From JALYXV01 sp963791545 (lineage in GTDB: Bacteria; Actinomycetota; Acidimicrobiia; Acidimicrobiales; Palsa-688): a DNA stretch of 64,000 nt. Below the pieces are notes generated by a model. The model saw only the letters and a program-made list of their open reading frames with translations, did no database searches and was not told where the DNA came from. Made by a program: the position numbers and the translations under genes. The stretch covers positions 186,001-250,000 of the forward strand of contig CAWBSR010000002.1 in the NCBI GenBank assembly GCA_963791545.1, given 5' to 3'. This document shows, piece after piece, positions 46,559 to 55,953 of the stretch; the stretch's first letter is position 1; each line of letters starts with the position of its first letter.

Positions 46559-49500
46559 ATGTGCGGGATCATCGCCGTCCTGCGACGCCGCTCCTCCCGG
46601 CCCGCTCCGGAGTTGTCGTCGGTCCTGGAGCGCCTCGACGAGGCCCTCGGACGCCTCGGCGCGGCCGTGGCCGGGGCCCGGGCGGGCACCGCCGCCGACA
46701 GCAACGAGGAGCTCACGGCCATCGCGGCGCGGTTGGAATCCCTCGACGGGGAGCTCCGGGGCCCACCCGGCGTGGCCTGCCTGCTGTCGGGCCCTGACGG
46801 GCGGGGCCACGAGGACGTGGCGCGTCGGGGTCGGGCCCTGGCCTGTCTCGCCGACGACCTCGAAGAGACCCTGGACACCGGCAAGGCCCAGTGGTCACCG
46901 GCCTACTTTGAATCCCTCAACGAGACCCTGGTCCGCCTGCGCGACGTGATCTGGGCCATCGAGCGGGACCGGCCGAGCAACGCGGCCGCCATCTCCGCCC
47001 TCGGCCGCCTCTCGTTCGACGGCAGTGGGGTCCTTCCCGGCGCCGCCCGGGACGCCCTGTGGTCGGTCCAGGTGGCTCTGTCGGCCATCGATCGCCTGGA
47101 GGTCCGGGGCCGGGACTCGGCCGGGCTGCACCTGTTGATAACCGGCCACGGCATCGACCTGGCCCGACCGGATATCCAGGCGATGCTGAGCGCCCGGGCC
47201 GGCGACCCGCTCTTTACCTCGATGGCGGTGCGGACCCCGACCGGGCTTTTGAGCCTGGTCTACAAGGCGGCGGCCGAGATCGGCGAGCTAGGCGACAACA
47301 CCCGCGCCCTCCGTGCCGCCATCACCACCGACCCGCTCCTCCACCGGGCCCTGGCCAACCCCGAGGCCGAGGTCACCGTCTTGGGCCACACCCGCTGGGC
47401 CAGCGTGGGCATCATCTCCCAGGCCAACGCCCACCCGCTCAACGGTGAGGAGGTCACCGGGGGCGCAGGACCCTACGTGGTCGCGGCCGTCAACGGTGAC
47501 GTGGACAACTACCTCGAACTGCGCGACGACGAGGGCCTCCATCTGGCCCCGGAAATCACGACCGACACCAAGGTGGTGCCCGTCCTGCTCTCCCGCCGGC
47601 TGGCCGCCGGCGAGCACCTGGACCAGGCCTTTTGCGAAACGGTGTCCGGCTTCGACGGCTCCGTCGCCATCGCCGTCTCGGCCGGCGGGAGCCCCGACCA
47701 GCTGCACCTGGCACTGCGCGGCAGCGGCCAGTCGCTCAACGTGGGTTTGGCGGAAGACGCCTACATCGTGGCCAGCGAAGCCTACGGGCTGGTCGAGGAA
47801 ACCGGCTCCTACCTCCGCATGGACGGCGAGACCAGCCACGCCGGCGGTCCCGGTCAGGTCGTGATCCTCGACCGGCGCTTGGCCGGCCGCCACCAGGGCC
47901 TGCGCCGGTTGACTTACGACGGAGCCCCGCTCCCGCTGGGGCAAGGCGAGATCCGGATCGCCGAAATCACGACCAGGGACATCGACCGCCGCGGATTTCC
48001 CCACTTCCTCATGAAGGAGATCTCCGAAGCCCCCCAGTCGTTCCGCAAAACGCTGCGAGGCAGGATCTTCGCCGACGAGCACACCGGCCTCCTGTCCGCC
48101 CGGGTCGGCGCCGCCCTGCCGCCGCCGGTGAACGAGCGCCTGAGGTCGGGCGCCATCACCCGTATCTACGTCATAGGCCAGGGCACCGCCGCCGTGGCCG
48201 GCCAGGCCATCGCGGCCGCCATCGCGGACACGCTGCGGGAGCGCCCGATCACCGTGGCCGCCACGCTGGCCACCGAGTTGTCCGGCTTCGCCCTGGTCGA
48301 CGACATGGCCGACACCTTGGTGATCGCGGTCAGCCAGTCGGGGACCACCACTGACACCAACCGCACCGTGGACCTGGTGCGCAACCGGGGCGGTGTTGTC
48401 ATCTCGGTGGTCAACCGGCGCAACAGCGACCTGGTGGAGAAATCCGACGGCGTTCTCTACACCTCCGACGGCCGCGACGTGGAAATGAGCGTGGCGTCGA
48501 CCAAGGCGTTCTACGCCCAGGTGGCGGCCGGGTTCCTGCTGGCCCTGAGCCTGGCCCCGCTACTCGGCGCCGGCGACCGCCGGCAGGCGGAACGGGCCGA
48601 CCGGCTGCTGCGGGCGCTGCGCCAGCTGCCCGACGCCATGGAGGAGGTGATCGCGGGCCGGGAGGCGATCGCCGACGTCGCGGGCCGGGTCGCACCGTAC
48701 CGGCGTCACTGGGCGGTGGTTGGCAACGGTCCCAACCGCATCGCCGCCGCCGAGATCCGCATCAAGCTGTCGGAGCTCTGTTACAACTCCATCGCCTGCG
48801 ACGGGACCGAGGACAAGAAGCACATCGACCTCTCGTCGGAGCCGTTGATCCTGGTCTGCGCGACCGGCCTGGCGGGCCCCACCGCCGACGACGTGGCCAA
48901 GGAGGTCGCCATCTACCGGGCCCACCGCGCCGCTCCGGTCGTGGTGGCCACGAGGGGCGAAGCGGGTCGCTTCGGTGCCGCCCTCCATATCATCGAGGTG
49001 CCCCCGGTCGATCCCGAGGTGGCGTTCGTGCTCTCCGCCATGGTCGGCCACCTGTTCGGCTACGAGGCGGCCCTCGCCATCGACGCCCAGGCCCGGCCGC
49101 TGCGGGAGGCCAAGGCGGCCGTGGAAGCCGCCTTCGGGACCCGCGCCGGCGTTGGCGGCGGGCTCCCGACCGACAGCCGCGCCACCGGCGACGCCCTGCT
49201 GGCGGCGGTCCGCCCGGCGCTGGAAGTGGCCGCCACCCGGTTCTTCGCGGGCCTGCGGGCGGGCGCCTACAACGGCCATCTCGAGGCGTCCACCGCCGTC
49301 CAGGTGGCATCGCTGCTGCGCTACAGCACCGGCGCCCTCCCCATCGAGGGCTACGAAAGCGAATACGGCAAGGTCGGTACCCCGGGCGCCATCGCGGTTG
49401 ACCTTATGGAGGCCCTGACCACCGCCACCGGCGAGCTGACCCGCCCCGTTGACGCCATCAAGCACCAGGCCAAGACGGTCACGGTGGGCATCTCCCGCAG

Positions 49501-50068
49501 CGAGGATGCGCTGTTCAAGGTGCCGCTGGTGGCCCAGACCCTCGCGGCCGGTGTCGGCCTCGACTGCCTGTCCTACCGGGCCCTGCGCACCCTGGCGGAG
49601 CTGGACACGGCCGTCGCCGCGGTCGAGGGCTTCACCCGCTACCGCATCGAGGGCGACCTGGCGGCGGCCGCCACCATCGAAGTGGTCGACCGGGGCGGCA
49701 TCTCCCTCGGTCTGCCGTCACGCACCGAACGCGACTCTCGTCTGCTCGGCACCAAGCACCATGTGGCCGAAGAGCGAGAGGTCACGGTGGCCCGAGGCGG
49801 CCGCGACGGGCGCAGCCTGATCCTCATCCCGGAGACCAAGGGCAACGCCGTCACCGGCATGACCCTTCTCCACGTGGCATTCCACGACCGGCTGGCCCCA
49901 TCGGCGGCCCGCCAGGTGCTGTCCGGATACCGGAACCGCTACGCCGCCCTGTCCGACGCCGTCACCGAGACCGAGCCCGGCTTCGACGACGCCCGGCTGG
50001 GCGCCGTCCCGCTGCTGGCCCTGCTGACCGAGCCGGTCTACGTGCTGGCCGAGCGCTGGAAGGGATGA
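46559..50068 (+). CDS. glmS: Oversized glutamine-fructose-6-phosphate transaminase (GlmS-like)
   Basis: Predicted to make glucosamine-6-P from fructose-6-P and glutamine, the step before glmM next door. ATG 46559 gives MCGIIAVL, placing the catalytic Cys at position 2. The glutaminase continues with RGRDSAG (about 181), GHTRWASVG (about 276) and NGDVDN (about 312). SIS sugar-isomerase domains follow: SQSGTTTDT (about 590), STKAFYAQ, and ESEYGKVGTPGA (about 934). AKTVTV near 971 matches the C-terminal Lys motif where usual GlmS ends. It is 1169 aa against about 610: an insert of some 150 residues after MCGI, enlarged central parts and about 195 extra C-terminal residues. GlmS activity is inferred. 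Confidence 0.8.
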   Translation: MCGIIAVLRRRSSRPAPELSSVLERLDEALGRLGAAVAGARAGTAADSNEELTAIAARLESLDGELRGPPGVACLLSGPDGRGHEDVARRGRALACLADDLEETLDTGKAQWSPAYFESLNETLVRLRDVIWAIERDRPSNAAAISALGRLSFDGSGVLPGAARDALWSVQVALSAIDRLEVRGRDSAGLHLLITGHGIDLARPDIQAMLSARAGDPLFTSMAVRTPTGLLSLVYKAAAEIGELGDNTRALRAAITTDPLLHRALANPEAEVTVLGHTRWASVGIISQANAHPLNGEEVTGGAGPYVVAAVNGDVDNYLELRDDEGLHLAPEITTDTKVVPVLLSRRLAAGEHLDQAFCETVSGFDGSVAIAVSAGGSPDQLHLALRGSGQSLNVGLAEDAYIVASEAYGLVEETGSYLRMDGETSHAGGPGQVVILDRRLAGRHQGLRRLTYDGAPLPLGQGEIRIAEITTRDIDRRGFPHFLMKEISEAPQSFRKTLRGRIFADEHTGLLSARVGAALPPPVNERLRSGAITRIYVIGQGTAAVAGQAIAAAIADTLRERPITVAATLATELSGFALVDDMADTLVIAVSQSGTTTDTNRTVDLVRNRGGVVISVVNRRNSDLVEKSDGVLYTSDGRDVEMSVASTKAFYAQVAAGFLLALSLAPLLGAGDRRQAERADRLLRALRQLPDAMEEVIAGREAIADVAGRVAPYRRHWAVVGNGPNRIAAAEIRIKLSELCYNSIACDGTEDKKHIDLSSEPLILVCATGLAGPTADDVAKEVAIYRAHRAAPVVVATRGEAGRFGAALHIIEVPPVDPEVAFVLSAMVGHLFGYEAALAIDAQARPLREAKAAVEAAFGTRAGVGGGLPTDSRATGDALLAAVRPALEVAATRFFAGLRAGAYNGHLEASTAVQVASLLRYSTGALPIEGYESEYGKVGTPGAIAVDLMEALTTATGELTRPVDAIKHQAKTVTVGISRSEDALFKVPLVAQTLAAGVGLDCLSYRALRTLAELDTAVAAVEGFTRYRIEGDLAAAATIEVVDRGGISLGLPSRTERDSRLLGTKHHVAEEREVTVARGGRDGRSLILIPETKGNAVTGMTLLHVAFHDRLAPSAARQVLSGYRNRYAALSDAVTETEPGFDDARLGAVPLLALLTEPVYVLAERWKG

Positions 50069-50075
50069 CGGCACG

Positions 50076-50444
50076 CTGATCGGACTGGGGATCGACGCAG
50101 TGGACGTGGGCCGGTTTCGTACCGTGCTGGCCCGGCGGCCCGCCTTGGCGCAGCGCCTGTTCACCGACGGGGAGCGGGCCTACGCGGCCCGTCACGCCGA
50201 CCCCGCGCCGTCGCTGGCGGCGCGGTTCGCGGCCAAGGAGGCGGCGATGAAAGCGCTGGGTGTTGGCCTGGGCGCGTTCGCGTTCCGGGACGTCGAAGTG
50301 CTGCGCCAGGCTGGGGGGTCCCCGGTGCTGCACGTCCGCGGGGCCGCGGCCGCCCTGGCCGCCCAGCAAGGGGTGGGAAAATTCCTTGTCTCGTTGACGC
50401 ACACGTCATTGTTGGCCGAAGCCGTGGTGGCGGCGCTGCCATGA
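50076..50444 (+). CDS. acpS: Holo-[acyl-carrier-protein] synthase, proposed CTG start
   Basis: Transfers 4'-phosphopantetheine from CoA to acyl carrier protein. The magnesium-binding Asp lies in IGLGIDAVDVGRF at the very N-terminus; FAAKEAAMKALG supplies the Glu and Lys. The first standard start, GTG 50100, is downstream of that Asp and would remove it. In frame, from the stop at 50025 there is no ATG, GTG or TTG before it. CTG 50076 gives a normal 122-aa enzyme beginning MIGLGID. Its end overlaps nnr (ATGA). Confidence 0.92.
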   Translation: MIGLGIDAVDVGRFRTVLARRPALAQRLFTDGERAYAARHADPAPSLAARFAAKEAAMKALGVGLGAFAFRDVEVLRQAGGSPVLHVRGAAAALAAQQGVGKFLVSLTHTSLLAEAVVAALP

Positions 50445-51832
50445 TCCCTGTCGTCACCACCGAGGAAATGAAGGCGGTCGACAAGGCGGCGACCGAGCCC
50501 GTCGACGTGCTGATCGGCCGGGCCGGGCGGGCCGTGGCCGAGGCGGCCCGAGATCTCATGGGGGGCGCCTACGGGCGCCGGGTCGTGGTGGTGGCGGGCA
50601 AGGGCAACAACGGCGCCGACGGCCGGGCGGCCGCCTCGGCCCTTCGCGGCCGGGGGGTGCGGGTGACGGTGCTGGATGCGGCGTCGCTGGCGCCCGGCGC
50701 CTTCCTGCCGGCCGCCGACCTGGTGATCGACGCCGCCTACGGAACCGGTTTTCGGGGCAGTTACGCGCCACCGGACCCGGGGGGCGCGCCCGTCCTGGCC
50801 GTCGACATCCCCTCGGGGCTCAATGGCGACACCGGCGTGGTGGGCAACGGTGCCGGGCCCTGGCCGGCCGCGGTGACCGTCACCTTCCAGGCCTACAAGC
50901 CGGGTTTGCTGCTGGCGTCGGGGCCCGATCTGTGTGGTGAGGTGATCGTGGCCGATATCGGCCTCGGCCCCCTGGTCGACGAGGTGGCCTCGGCATGGTT
51001 GGTGACCGACTGGGCGCTGCGCTGGCTGCCCCCCCGGGCTCGCGACACCCACAAGTGGCAGACGGCGGTCATGGTGGTGGCCGGCTCGCCGGGGATGATG
51101 GGAGCCCCCGTCCTGGTGAGCCGCTCGGCCATGCGGGCGGGAGCCGGCTATGCCCTGCTCGGTGTCCCCGGGGCCTCGCTGGATGCGCTGCCCTCGGGTG
51201 AGGCGGTCGGCCTGGCCCTGCCGGCGTCTGGCTGGGAGGTCCCCGCCGCCAAGGCGGCCCAGCGGTGCCGGGCGGTGGTGACCGGCCCCGGGCTGGGCCG
51301 TTCCCCCGCCGTGGCCCGCTCGGTGGCGGAGCTGCTGGAGGAGGTCGACGCCCCCGTCGTCGTCGACGCCGACGGGCTCAACTCGTTGGGCTCCGTCGAG
51401 CGGCTGCGCCAAGCCCTGGGGGGCCGCTCCAAGGCCACCGTCATCACGCCCCACGAGGGGGAGTACGCCCGCCTGACCGGCGAGGCACCGGGTGCCGACC
51501 GGCTGAGCGACGTGCGGTCGGTGGCCGCCGCCTCGGGCGCCGTGGTGCTGCTGAAGGGCTCGACGACGTTGGTGGCGGCTCCCGACGGGGGCGCCTACTT
51601 CGTGACCAGCGGCTCGCCCCGCCTGGCCACGGCGGGCACCGGAGACGTCCTGTCGGGGATCATCGGCGCCTTCCTCGCCAGCGGCCTCGCGGCGCCGCAG
51701 GCCGCCGCCCTCGGGGCCCACGTCCATGGCCGGGCGGCCCAACTCGGTCCCGCCATCGGCCTGGTAGCCGGCGACCTCCCGGACCTGGTGGCGGAATGGC
51801 TCTCCGCCGCGGTCCCGCTCCCGGCCGGGTGA
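50441..51832 (+). CDS. nnr: Bifunctional NAD(P)H-hydrate epimerase/dehydratase
   Basis: Repairs hydrated NAD(P)H. The N-terminal epimerase (YjeF_N, about 1-210) has VVVVAGKGNNGADGRAAA and AVDIPSGLNGDTG. The C-terminal ribokinase-like dehydratase has VITPHEGEYARLTG, DADGLNSLG and the active-site loop LATAGTGDVLSGIIGA. 463 aa. It is coupled to acpS and to alr (GTGA), a common actinobacterial order. Confidence 0.94.
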   Translation: MIPVVTTEEMKAVDKAATEPVDVLIGRAGRAVAEAARDLMGGAYGRRVVVVAGKGNNGADGRAAASALRGRGVRVTVLDAASLAPGAFLPAADLVIDAAYGTGFRGSYAPPDPGGAPVLAVDIPSGLNGDTGVVGNGAGPWPAAVTVTFQAYKPGLLLASGPDLCGEVIVADIGLGPLVDEVASAWLVTDWALRWLPPRARDTHKWQTAVMVVAGSPGMMGAPVLVSRSAMRAGAGYALLGVPGASLDALPSGEAVGLALPASGWEVPAAKAAQRCRAVVTGPGLGRSPAVARSVAELLEEVDAPVVVDADGLNSLGSVERLRQALGGRSKATVITPHEGEYARLTGEAPGADRLSDVRSVAAASGAVVLLKGSTTLVAAPDGGAYFVTSGSPRLATAGTGDVLSGIIGAFLASGLAAPQAAALGAHVHGRAAQLGPAIGLVAGDLPDLVAEWLSAAVPLPAG

Positions 51833-52995
51833 CGGTCCATCCCGGTCCTGCTGTGCCCCGGGTGGGGACCCACCGCCAGGCGTGGGCCGAAGTCGATCTG
51901 AGTGCCATCCGGGCCAACGCCGCCCTGTTGGCCGAGCTGGCCGCCCCGGCCGAGTTGTGTGCGGTGGTGAAGGCGTGGGGCTACGGGCACGGATCCGTCG
52001 AGGTGGCCGAAGCGGCCCTCGAAGGCGGCGCCACGTGGCTGGCGGTGGCGCTGGTCGAAGAAGGCCGGGACCTGCGGGAGGCGGGGATCACGGCCCCGAT
52101 CCTGTTGCTTTCCGAGGCGCGGCCCGACGCCATGGCCGAGGTCGTCCGGGGCCGGCTGACGCCGACGATCTACACCGCGACAGGGATGGAGGCGCTGGCG
52201 GAAGCGGCCGCCTCGGCGCCGGGGGAGGACCCCGTGGCGGTCCACGTCAAGGTCGACACCGGCATGCACCGGGTAGGCGCGTCGCCCGGCGACGCCGTGG
52301 ACCTGGCCCACCAGGTGGCGGAGCACCGGCGGCTCACCCTCGAGGGGTTGTGGACCCACTTCGCGGTGGCCGACGAAGCCGATGACCCGGAGACGGGCCT
52401 CCAGCTGGCCCGCCTGCTGGAGGCCGCCGACCGGCTGGCCCGCCGTGGGGTCATGCCCCGCCTGGTGCACGCCGCCAACTCGGCCGGAGCCCTGCTCCAC
52501 CCCGCCAGTCGCCTCGACCTGGTGCGCTGCGGCATCGCCCTGTACGGCCTGGCGCCGGCCGCGGCGCTCGTCGACGGCGTGGCGGCCCGGCTGCAGCCCG
52601 CCCTCTCGCTCGCCGCCGAGGTGTCCCACGTGAAGACCCTCGCGGCCGGCGAGCGGCTGTCCTATGGGTTGCGCTACCAGCTGGCCGAGCCGTCGGTGGT
52701 GGCGACCATCCCCCTCGGCTACGCCGACGGCGTGACCCGCCGCCTCTCCTCGACCGGCGGCCAGGTACTCATCAGGGGCCGGCGCCGCCCCATCGCGGGG
52801 ACGGTGACCATGGACCAGCTCCTGGTCGACTGCGGCCCCGGCGCCGAGGTGGTTCCCGGCGACGTCGCCGTCCTCTTGGGCCGCCAGGGCGACGAGGAGA
52901 TCACGGCGTGGGAGTGGGCGCAACGGGTAGGGACCATTGCCTATGAGGTGGTGTGTGGCGTGACGTCACGAGTCCCGCGGGTCTACCGCCGGTGA
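51829..52995 (+). CDS. alr: Alanine racemase
   Basis: PLP enzyme making D-alanine for peptidoglycan. The PLP lysine is Lys48 in VVKAWGYGHGS and the opposite-face base is Tyr279 in LSYGLRY; GTVTMDQLLVD is also conserved. GTG 51829 overlaps the nnr stop (GTGA); 388 aa with about 15 extra N-terminal residues before QAWAEVDLSAIRAN. Confidence 0.95.
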   Translation: MTVHPGPAVPRVGTHRQAWAEVDLSAIRANAALLAELAAPAELCAVVKAWGYGHGSVEVAEAALEGGATWLAVALVEEGRDLREAGITAPILLLSEARPDAMAEVVRGRLTPTIYTATGMEALAEAAASAPGEDPVAVHVKVDTGMHRVGASPGDAVDLAHQVAEHRRLTLEGLWTHFAVADEADDPETGLQLARLLEAADRLARRGVMPRLVHAANSAGALLHPASRLDLVRCGIALYGLAPAAALVDGVAARLQPALSLAAEVSHVKTLAAGERLSYGLRYQLAEPSVVATIPLGYADGVTRRLSSTGGQVLIRGRRRPIAGTVTMDQLLVDCGPGAEVVPGDVAVLLGRQGDEEITAWEWAQRVGTIAYEVVCGVTSRVPRVYRR

Positions 52996-54047
52996 AGGTC
53001 ACCAAGTCCCGCGTCGCGGCCGGCGCCGCTATGGCTACCGCCCTCGCCACGGCCGCGGCTGCCGCCGCCGGTGCGGTCTCGGTGCGCCGGTGGCGGCGCG
53101 GTCCCGACCCGGCGCGGGGCGAGGATTTCTCGGAGCCAGCCGACACCGTGCACGGGACCGTGGCCGCCCACGACGGCGGGGAGATCCACTTCGTGTCACG
53201 GGGCGAAGGCCGGCCCTTCTTCCTCATCCACGGGGTCACCAACTCCACCGCGGTATGGCACCACCAGCTGGCCGACCTGGTCGACGCCGGGTACCGGGTG
53301 GTGGCCATGGACGCCCGGGGCCACGGTCTGTCCCGAGCCGGCCGCGAGGGCCACACCATCGAGGCCATGGGCGAGGACGCCTATCAGGTGATCCGGGTCC
53401 TGGACCTGCGGGAAACCGTCGTCGTGGGCCATTCCATGGGCGGCATGATCGTGTTGCAGATGCTGGCCGCGCACCGCGAGCTGGTCTCGGAGGGCGCTGT
53501 TTCCTCGATCGCGCTGCTGTCCACGTCGGCCAGCCCCGTCCTCGGCAGCGGGGTGCCGGCCGCGGCCGCCGACCTCCTGGAGGTCCTTGTGCCCGCCGCC
53601 GGGCGCCGCCACTCCCTGGCCACGCTAAGCCGGGTGCCCCGGGGCCTCCCCCCGGGAGACCTGGCCATGCTCTACTGCCGGCTGGCGTTCGGTCGACACC
53701 CCTCGCCGACCCAGGTCGAGCGGCTCCGGCAGATGACCTCGGCGGTGCCCCCCGAAATCGTCGGTGAGCTCCTGGCCACCCTGCTCCACCTCGACGTGCG
53801 CCACACGCTGGCCCAGATCAAGGCCCCGGCCCTGATCGTGATCGGCACCCGGGACCTTTTGACCCCGGTGTGGCACGCCCGCTACCTGGCCAACCACATC
53901 CCGGTCGCCGAGCTGCAGATCCTCGCCGGTTGTGGGCACCAGATCATGTTCGAGCGACGGGCGGAACTGACCCGTATCCTGACCGACTTCGCGGAACGCA
54001 CCCGGCCCTCCGCCGCCACCGAGCCGGCCATTGCCGTTCGTGGCTGA
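52992..54047 (+). CDS. Alpha/beta hydrolase with N-terminal membrane anchor
   Basis: Predicted hydrolase of 351 aa, substrate unknown. An Ala-rich hydrophobic N-terminus (AAGAAMATALATAAAAAAGA) probably anchors or exports it. The fold shows the oxyanion HGVTNST, DARGHGLS, the nucleophile elbow GHSMGG, GTRDLLTP with the acid, and GCGHQIMFE with the catalytic His. GTG 52992 overlaps the alr stop (GTGA). Placement after alr is common in actinobacteria. A T6 terminator follows. Confidence 0.85.
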   Translation: MKVTKSRVAAGAAMATALATAAAAAAGAVSVRRWRRGPDPARGEDFSEPADTVHGTVAAHDGGEIHFVSRGEGRPFFLIHGVTNSTAVWHHQLADLVDAGYRVVAMDARGHGLSRAGREGHTIEAMGEDAYQVIRVLDLRETVVVGHSMGGMIVLQMLAAHRELVSEGAVSSIALLSTSASPVLGSGVPAAAADLLEVLVPAAGRRHSLATLSRVPRGLPPGDLAMLYCRLAFGRHPSPTQVERLRQMTSAVPPEIVGELLATLLHLDVRHTLAQIKAPALIVIGTRDLLTPVWHARYLANHIPVAELQILAGCGHQIMFERRAELTRILTDFAERTRPSAATEPAIAVRG

Positions 54048-54093
54048 GTGGTCACCGATGGCGCCCGGGGTCCGGAGGGCGCGGTCCACCACG

Positions 54094-54123
54094 GCCGCCC
54101 AGCGAGGCGGGGCGGCGTTTTTT
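54094..54123 (+). terminator. Intrinsic terminator after the alr-hydrolase operon
   Basis: GCCGCCC (54094-54100) pairs with GGGCGGC (54110-54116) around a 9-nt loop, followed by G and T6 (54118-54123). It is 47 bases past the hydrolase stop. It argues that the next gene starts downstream of it. Confidence 0.75.
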
Positions 54124-54152
54124 GCCGACCCCCGGAAGTACGCTCGGCAGTC

Positions 54153-54722
54153 GTGCCCGTCCTGGCGGATATCAGAGAGGAAGCGTTGGCGTGTCACCGC
54201 TGTCCCCTCGCCCAGGGGCGCACCACGGTCGTCTTCGGCGAAGGCAACCCCGACGCCGACCTGCTCATCGTCGGCGAGGGACCGGGCCACGACGAGGACC
54301 TGCAGGGGCGGCCGTTCGTGGGGCGCTCCGGAAAGCTGCTGGACCGGCTGCTGACCGAGGAGATGGGCGTGACCAGGGAGTCGGTCTACATCGCCAACGT
54401 GGTCAAATGCCGGCCGCCCGGCAACCGGGACCCGCTTCCCGCCGAGATCGAAGCGTGCCGGCCCTGGCTCGAGGCTCAGGTAGAGCTCATCAAGCCCAAG
54501 GTGGTGCTCACGTTGGGCAACTTCTCGACCAGGTTGCTCCTCAAGACCACCAATGGCATCACCAGCACCCGGGGTCGGGTCTACCCCTGGGGGCCGGCGG
54601 GAACGGTGCTCGTACCCACCTACCATCCGGCCGCCGCGCTCCGGGGCAGTGGGGAGGTCCTGGCCGCCATGCGGGCCGACTTCGTGCGGGCCAAGGAGGC
54701 GTTGTCGGCGGTGTCGCGGTGA
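54153..54722 (+). CDS. Uracil-DNA glycosylase, family 4 (iron-sulfur)
   Basis: Removes uracil from DNA. Four cysteines for the 4Fe-4S cluster are visible: Cys14 and Cys17 (CHRC), Cys86 and Cys102. The active-site motif VGEGPGHDEDLQGRPFVG and the C-terminal PTYHPAAALR are intact. GTG 54153 gives 189 aa, normal for the family. An upstream GTG (54048) would lie before the terminator and have poor codon usage. TACGCT (54139-54144) lies 8 nt before the GTG, suggesting a leaderless mRNA. Its stop overlaps tsaE. Confidence 0.9.
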   Translation: MPVLADIREEALACHRCPLAQGRTTVVFGEGNPDADLLIVGEGPGHDEDLQGRPFVGRSGKLLDRLLTEEMGVTRESVYIANVVKCRPPGNRDPLPAEIEACRPWLEAQVELIKPKVVLTLGNFSTRLLLKTTNGITSTRGRVYPWGPAGTVLVPTYHPAAALRGSGEVLAAMRADFVRAKEALSAVSR

Positions 54723-55192
54723 TCCGGGTCGCGTCGGCGTCGGTGGACGAGACGCGGGCCGTCGCCGCCCGTATCCAGCCGCTGCTGGAAGCCGGCGACG
54801 TGATCCTGCTGGGCGGCGAGCTGGGCGCCGGGAAGACTGCCTTTGTCCAGGGCCTGGCCCGGGCTATGGGGATTGTGGAGCCGGTGACCAGTCCCACGTT
54901 CACCCTGGTGCGGACCTACGACGGCCCGTTGCGACTGGTGCACGCCGACGTCTACCGCCTCGACCACCTCCAGGAAGTGGTGGACCTGGGCCTTTCTGAA
55001 CTGCTCGACGAAGCGGTCGGCGTGATCGAGTGGGGCGAGGTGGCAGAACCGGTCCTGCCCCACGACTACCTCGGGATCCGCATCGAGTTCGGGGCCCGCG
55101 ATGACGACCGGGTGCTGAGCCTGGTGCCTGCCGGCGCCCGCTGGGTGCGGCGCCAGGCGGCGTTGGCGGAGGTGGTGTCGTGGTCATCCTAG
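54719..55192 (+). CDS. tsaE: tRNA t6A biosynthesis ATPase TsaE
   Basis: ATPase that supports the TsaBD complex in making N6-threonylcarbamoyladenosine at tRNA position 37. Walker A GELGAGKT is at 33-40, followed by TSPTFTLVRTY and the HADVYRL motif. 157 aa. GTG 54719 overlaps the previous stop (GTGA), and it overlaps tsaB by 13 bases. Confidence 0.95.
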   Translation: MIRVASASVDETRAVAARIQPLLEAGDVILLGGELGAGKTAFVQGLARAMGIVEPVTSPTFTLVRTYDGPLRLVHADVYRLDHLQEVVDLGLSELLDEAVGVIEWGEVAEPVLPHDYLGIRIEFGARDDDRVLSLVPAGARWVRRQAALAEVVSWSS

Positions 55193-55953
55193 GTCTGGAG
55201 ACCGCCACCTCACAGGTGGGGTGTGCGCTGGGGGACCACGAGGGTCCGGTGGCGTCGTTTCACCTGTCCCGGGGCCGGCGCCACGCCGAGACGCTGGCGC
55301 CTGCGATCGAGTACCTGTGCCGCCAGTCGGGCGTGGCGCTGCGGGAGGTGGGTGCCGTGGCGGTCGACATTGGCCCCGGCCTCTTCACCGGGCTGCGGGT
55401 GGGCGTCGCCACCGGCAAGGCGCTGGCCACCGCGCTGCGCATTCCCATGGTCGGCCTGACCAGCCTGGACCTGCTGGCCTACCCCCACCGGCGGGGCCAG
55501 GGCATCATCGCCAGCGTCGTCGACGCCCGGAGGGGGGAGGTCTTCTGGGCCCTCTACCGGCCGGTGCCGGGCGGGGTGCAGCGCATCACCGACTACGCCG
55601 TGAGCGCCCCCGAGGAGCTGGCCTCGGAGTTGCTGGCCCAAGGGGAGGAGACGCTGGCGGTGGGTGACGGGGCGTGCCGTTACCGGCCGATACTGGCGGC
55701 GGTGGACCGGGTAACGGTCGGCGACTGGGGCAACGCCTATCCTTCCGCCTCGGTGCTGGTGGAGCTGTCCCACCCGCTGGCGCTGCGGGAGGAGTTCGTC
55801 ACCCCGAGCCAGCTGTCCCCGCTGTATCTGCGCCAGGCCGATGTGCGTATCAACTGGGTGGAACGGTCATCGGGCGCGGGCGCGGGCGCGGGCGGCGGCG
55901 ATGGTGGCGGCATGCGGGAAGGCGGGGTGAGTCGCGGTGGCGTCGCGGGTTAG
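55180..55953 (+). CDS. tsaB: tRNA t6A biosynthesis protein TsaB
   Basis: Inactive TsaD paralogue that dimerises with TsaD. The N-terminus ILGLETATSQVGCAL and the GPGLFTGLRVGVATGKALA stretch identify it. 257 aa, with a Gly-rich, low-complexity C-terminal tail (from about 229) that overlaps the rimI start. It lies in the standard tsaE-tsaB-rimI-tsaD order. Confidence 0.94.
   Translation: MVILGLETATSQVGCALGDHEGPVASFHLSRGRRHAETLAPAIEYLCRQSGVALREVGAVAVDIGPGLFTGLRVGVATGKALATALRIPMVGLTSLDLLAYPHRRGQGIIASVVDARRGEVFWALYRPVPGGVQRITDYAVSAPEELASELLAQGEETLAVGDGACRYRPILAAVDRVTVGDWGNAYPSASVLVELSHPLALREEFVTPSQLSPLYLRQADVRINWVERSSGAGAGAGGGDGGGMREGGVSRGGVAG

Noticed and set aside
54048..54152. GTG 54048 as start of the uracil-DNA glycosylase
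   Set aside because: It would place the intrinsic terminator 54094-54123 inside the gene, and the codon pattern there is poor.
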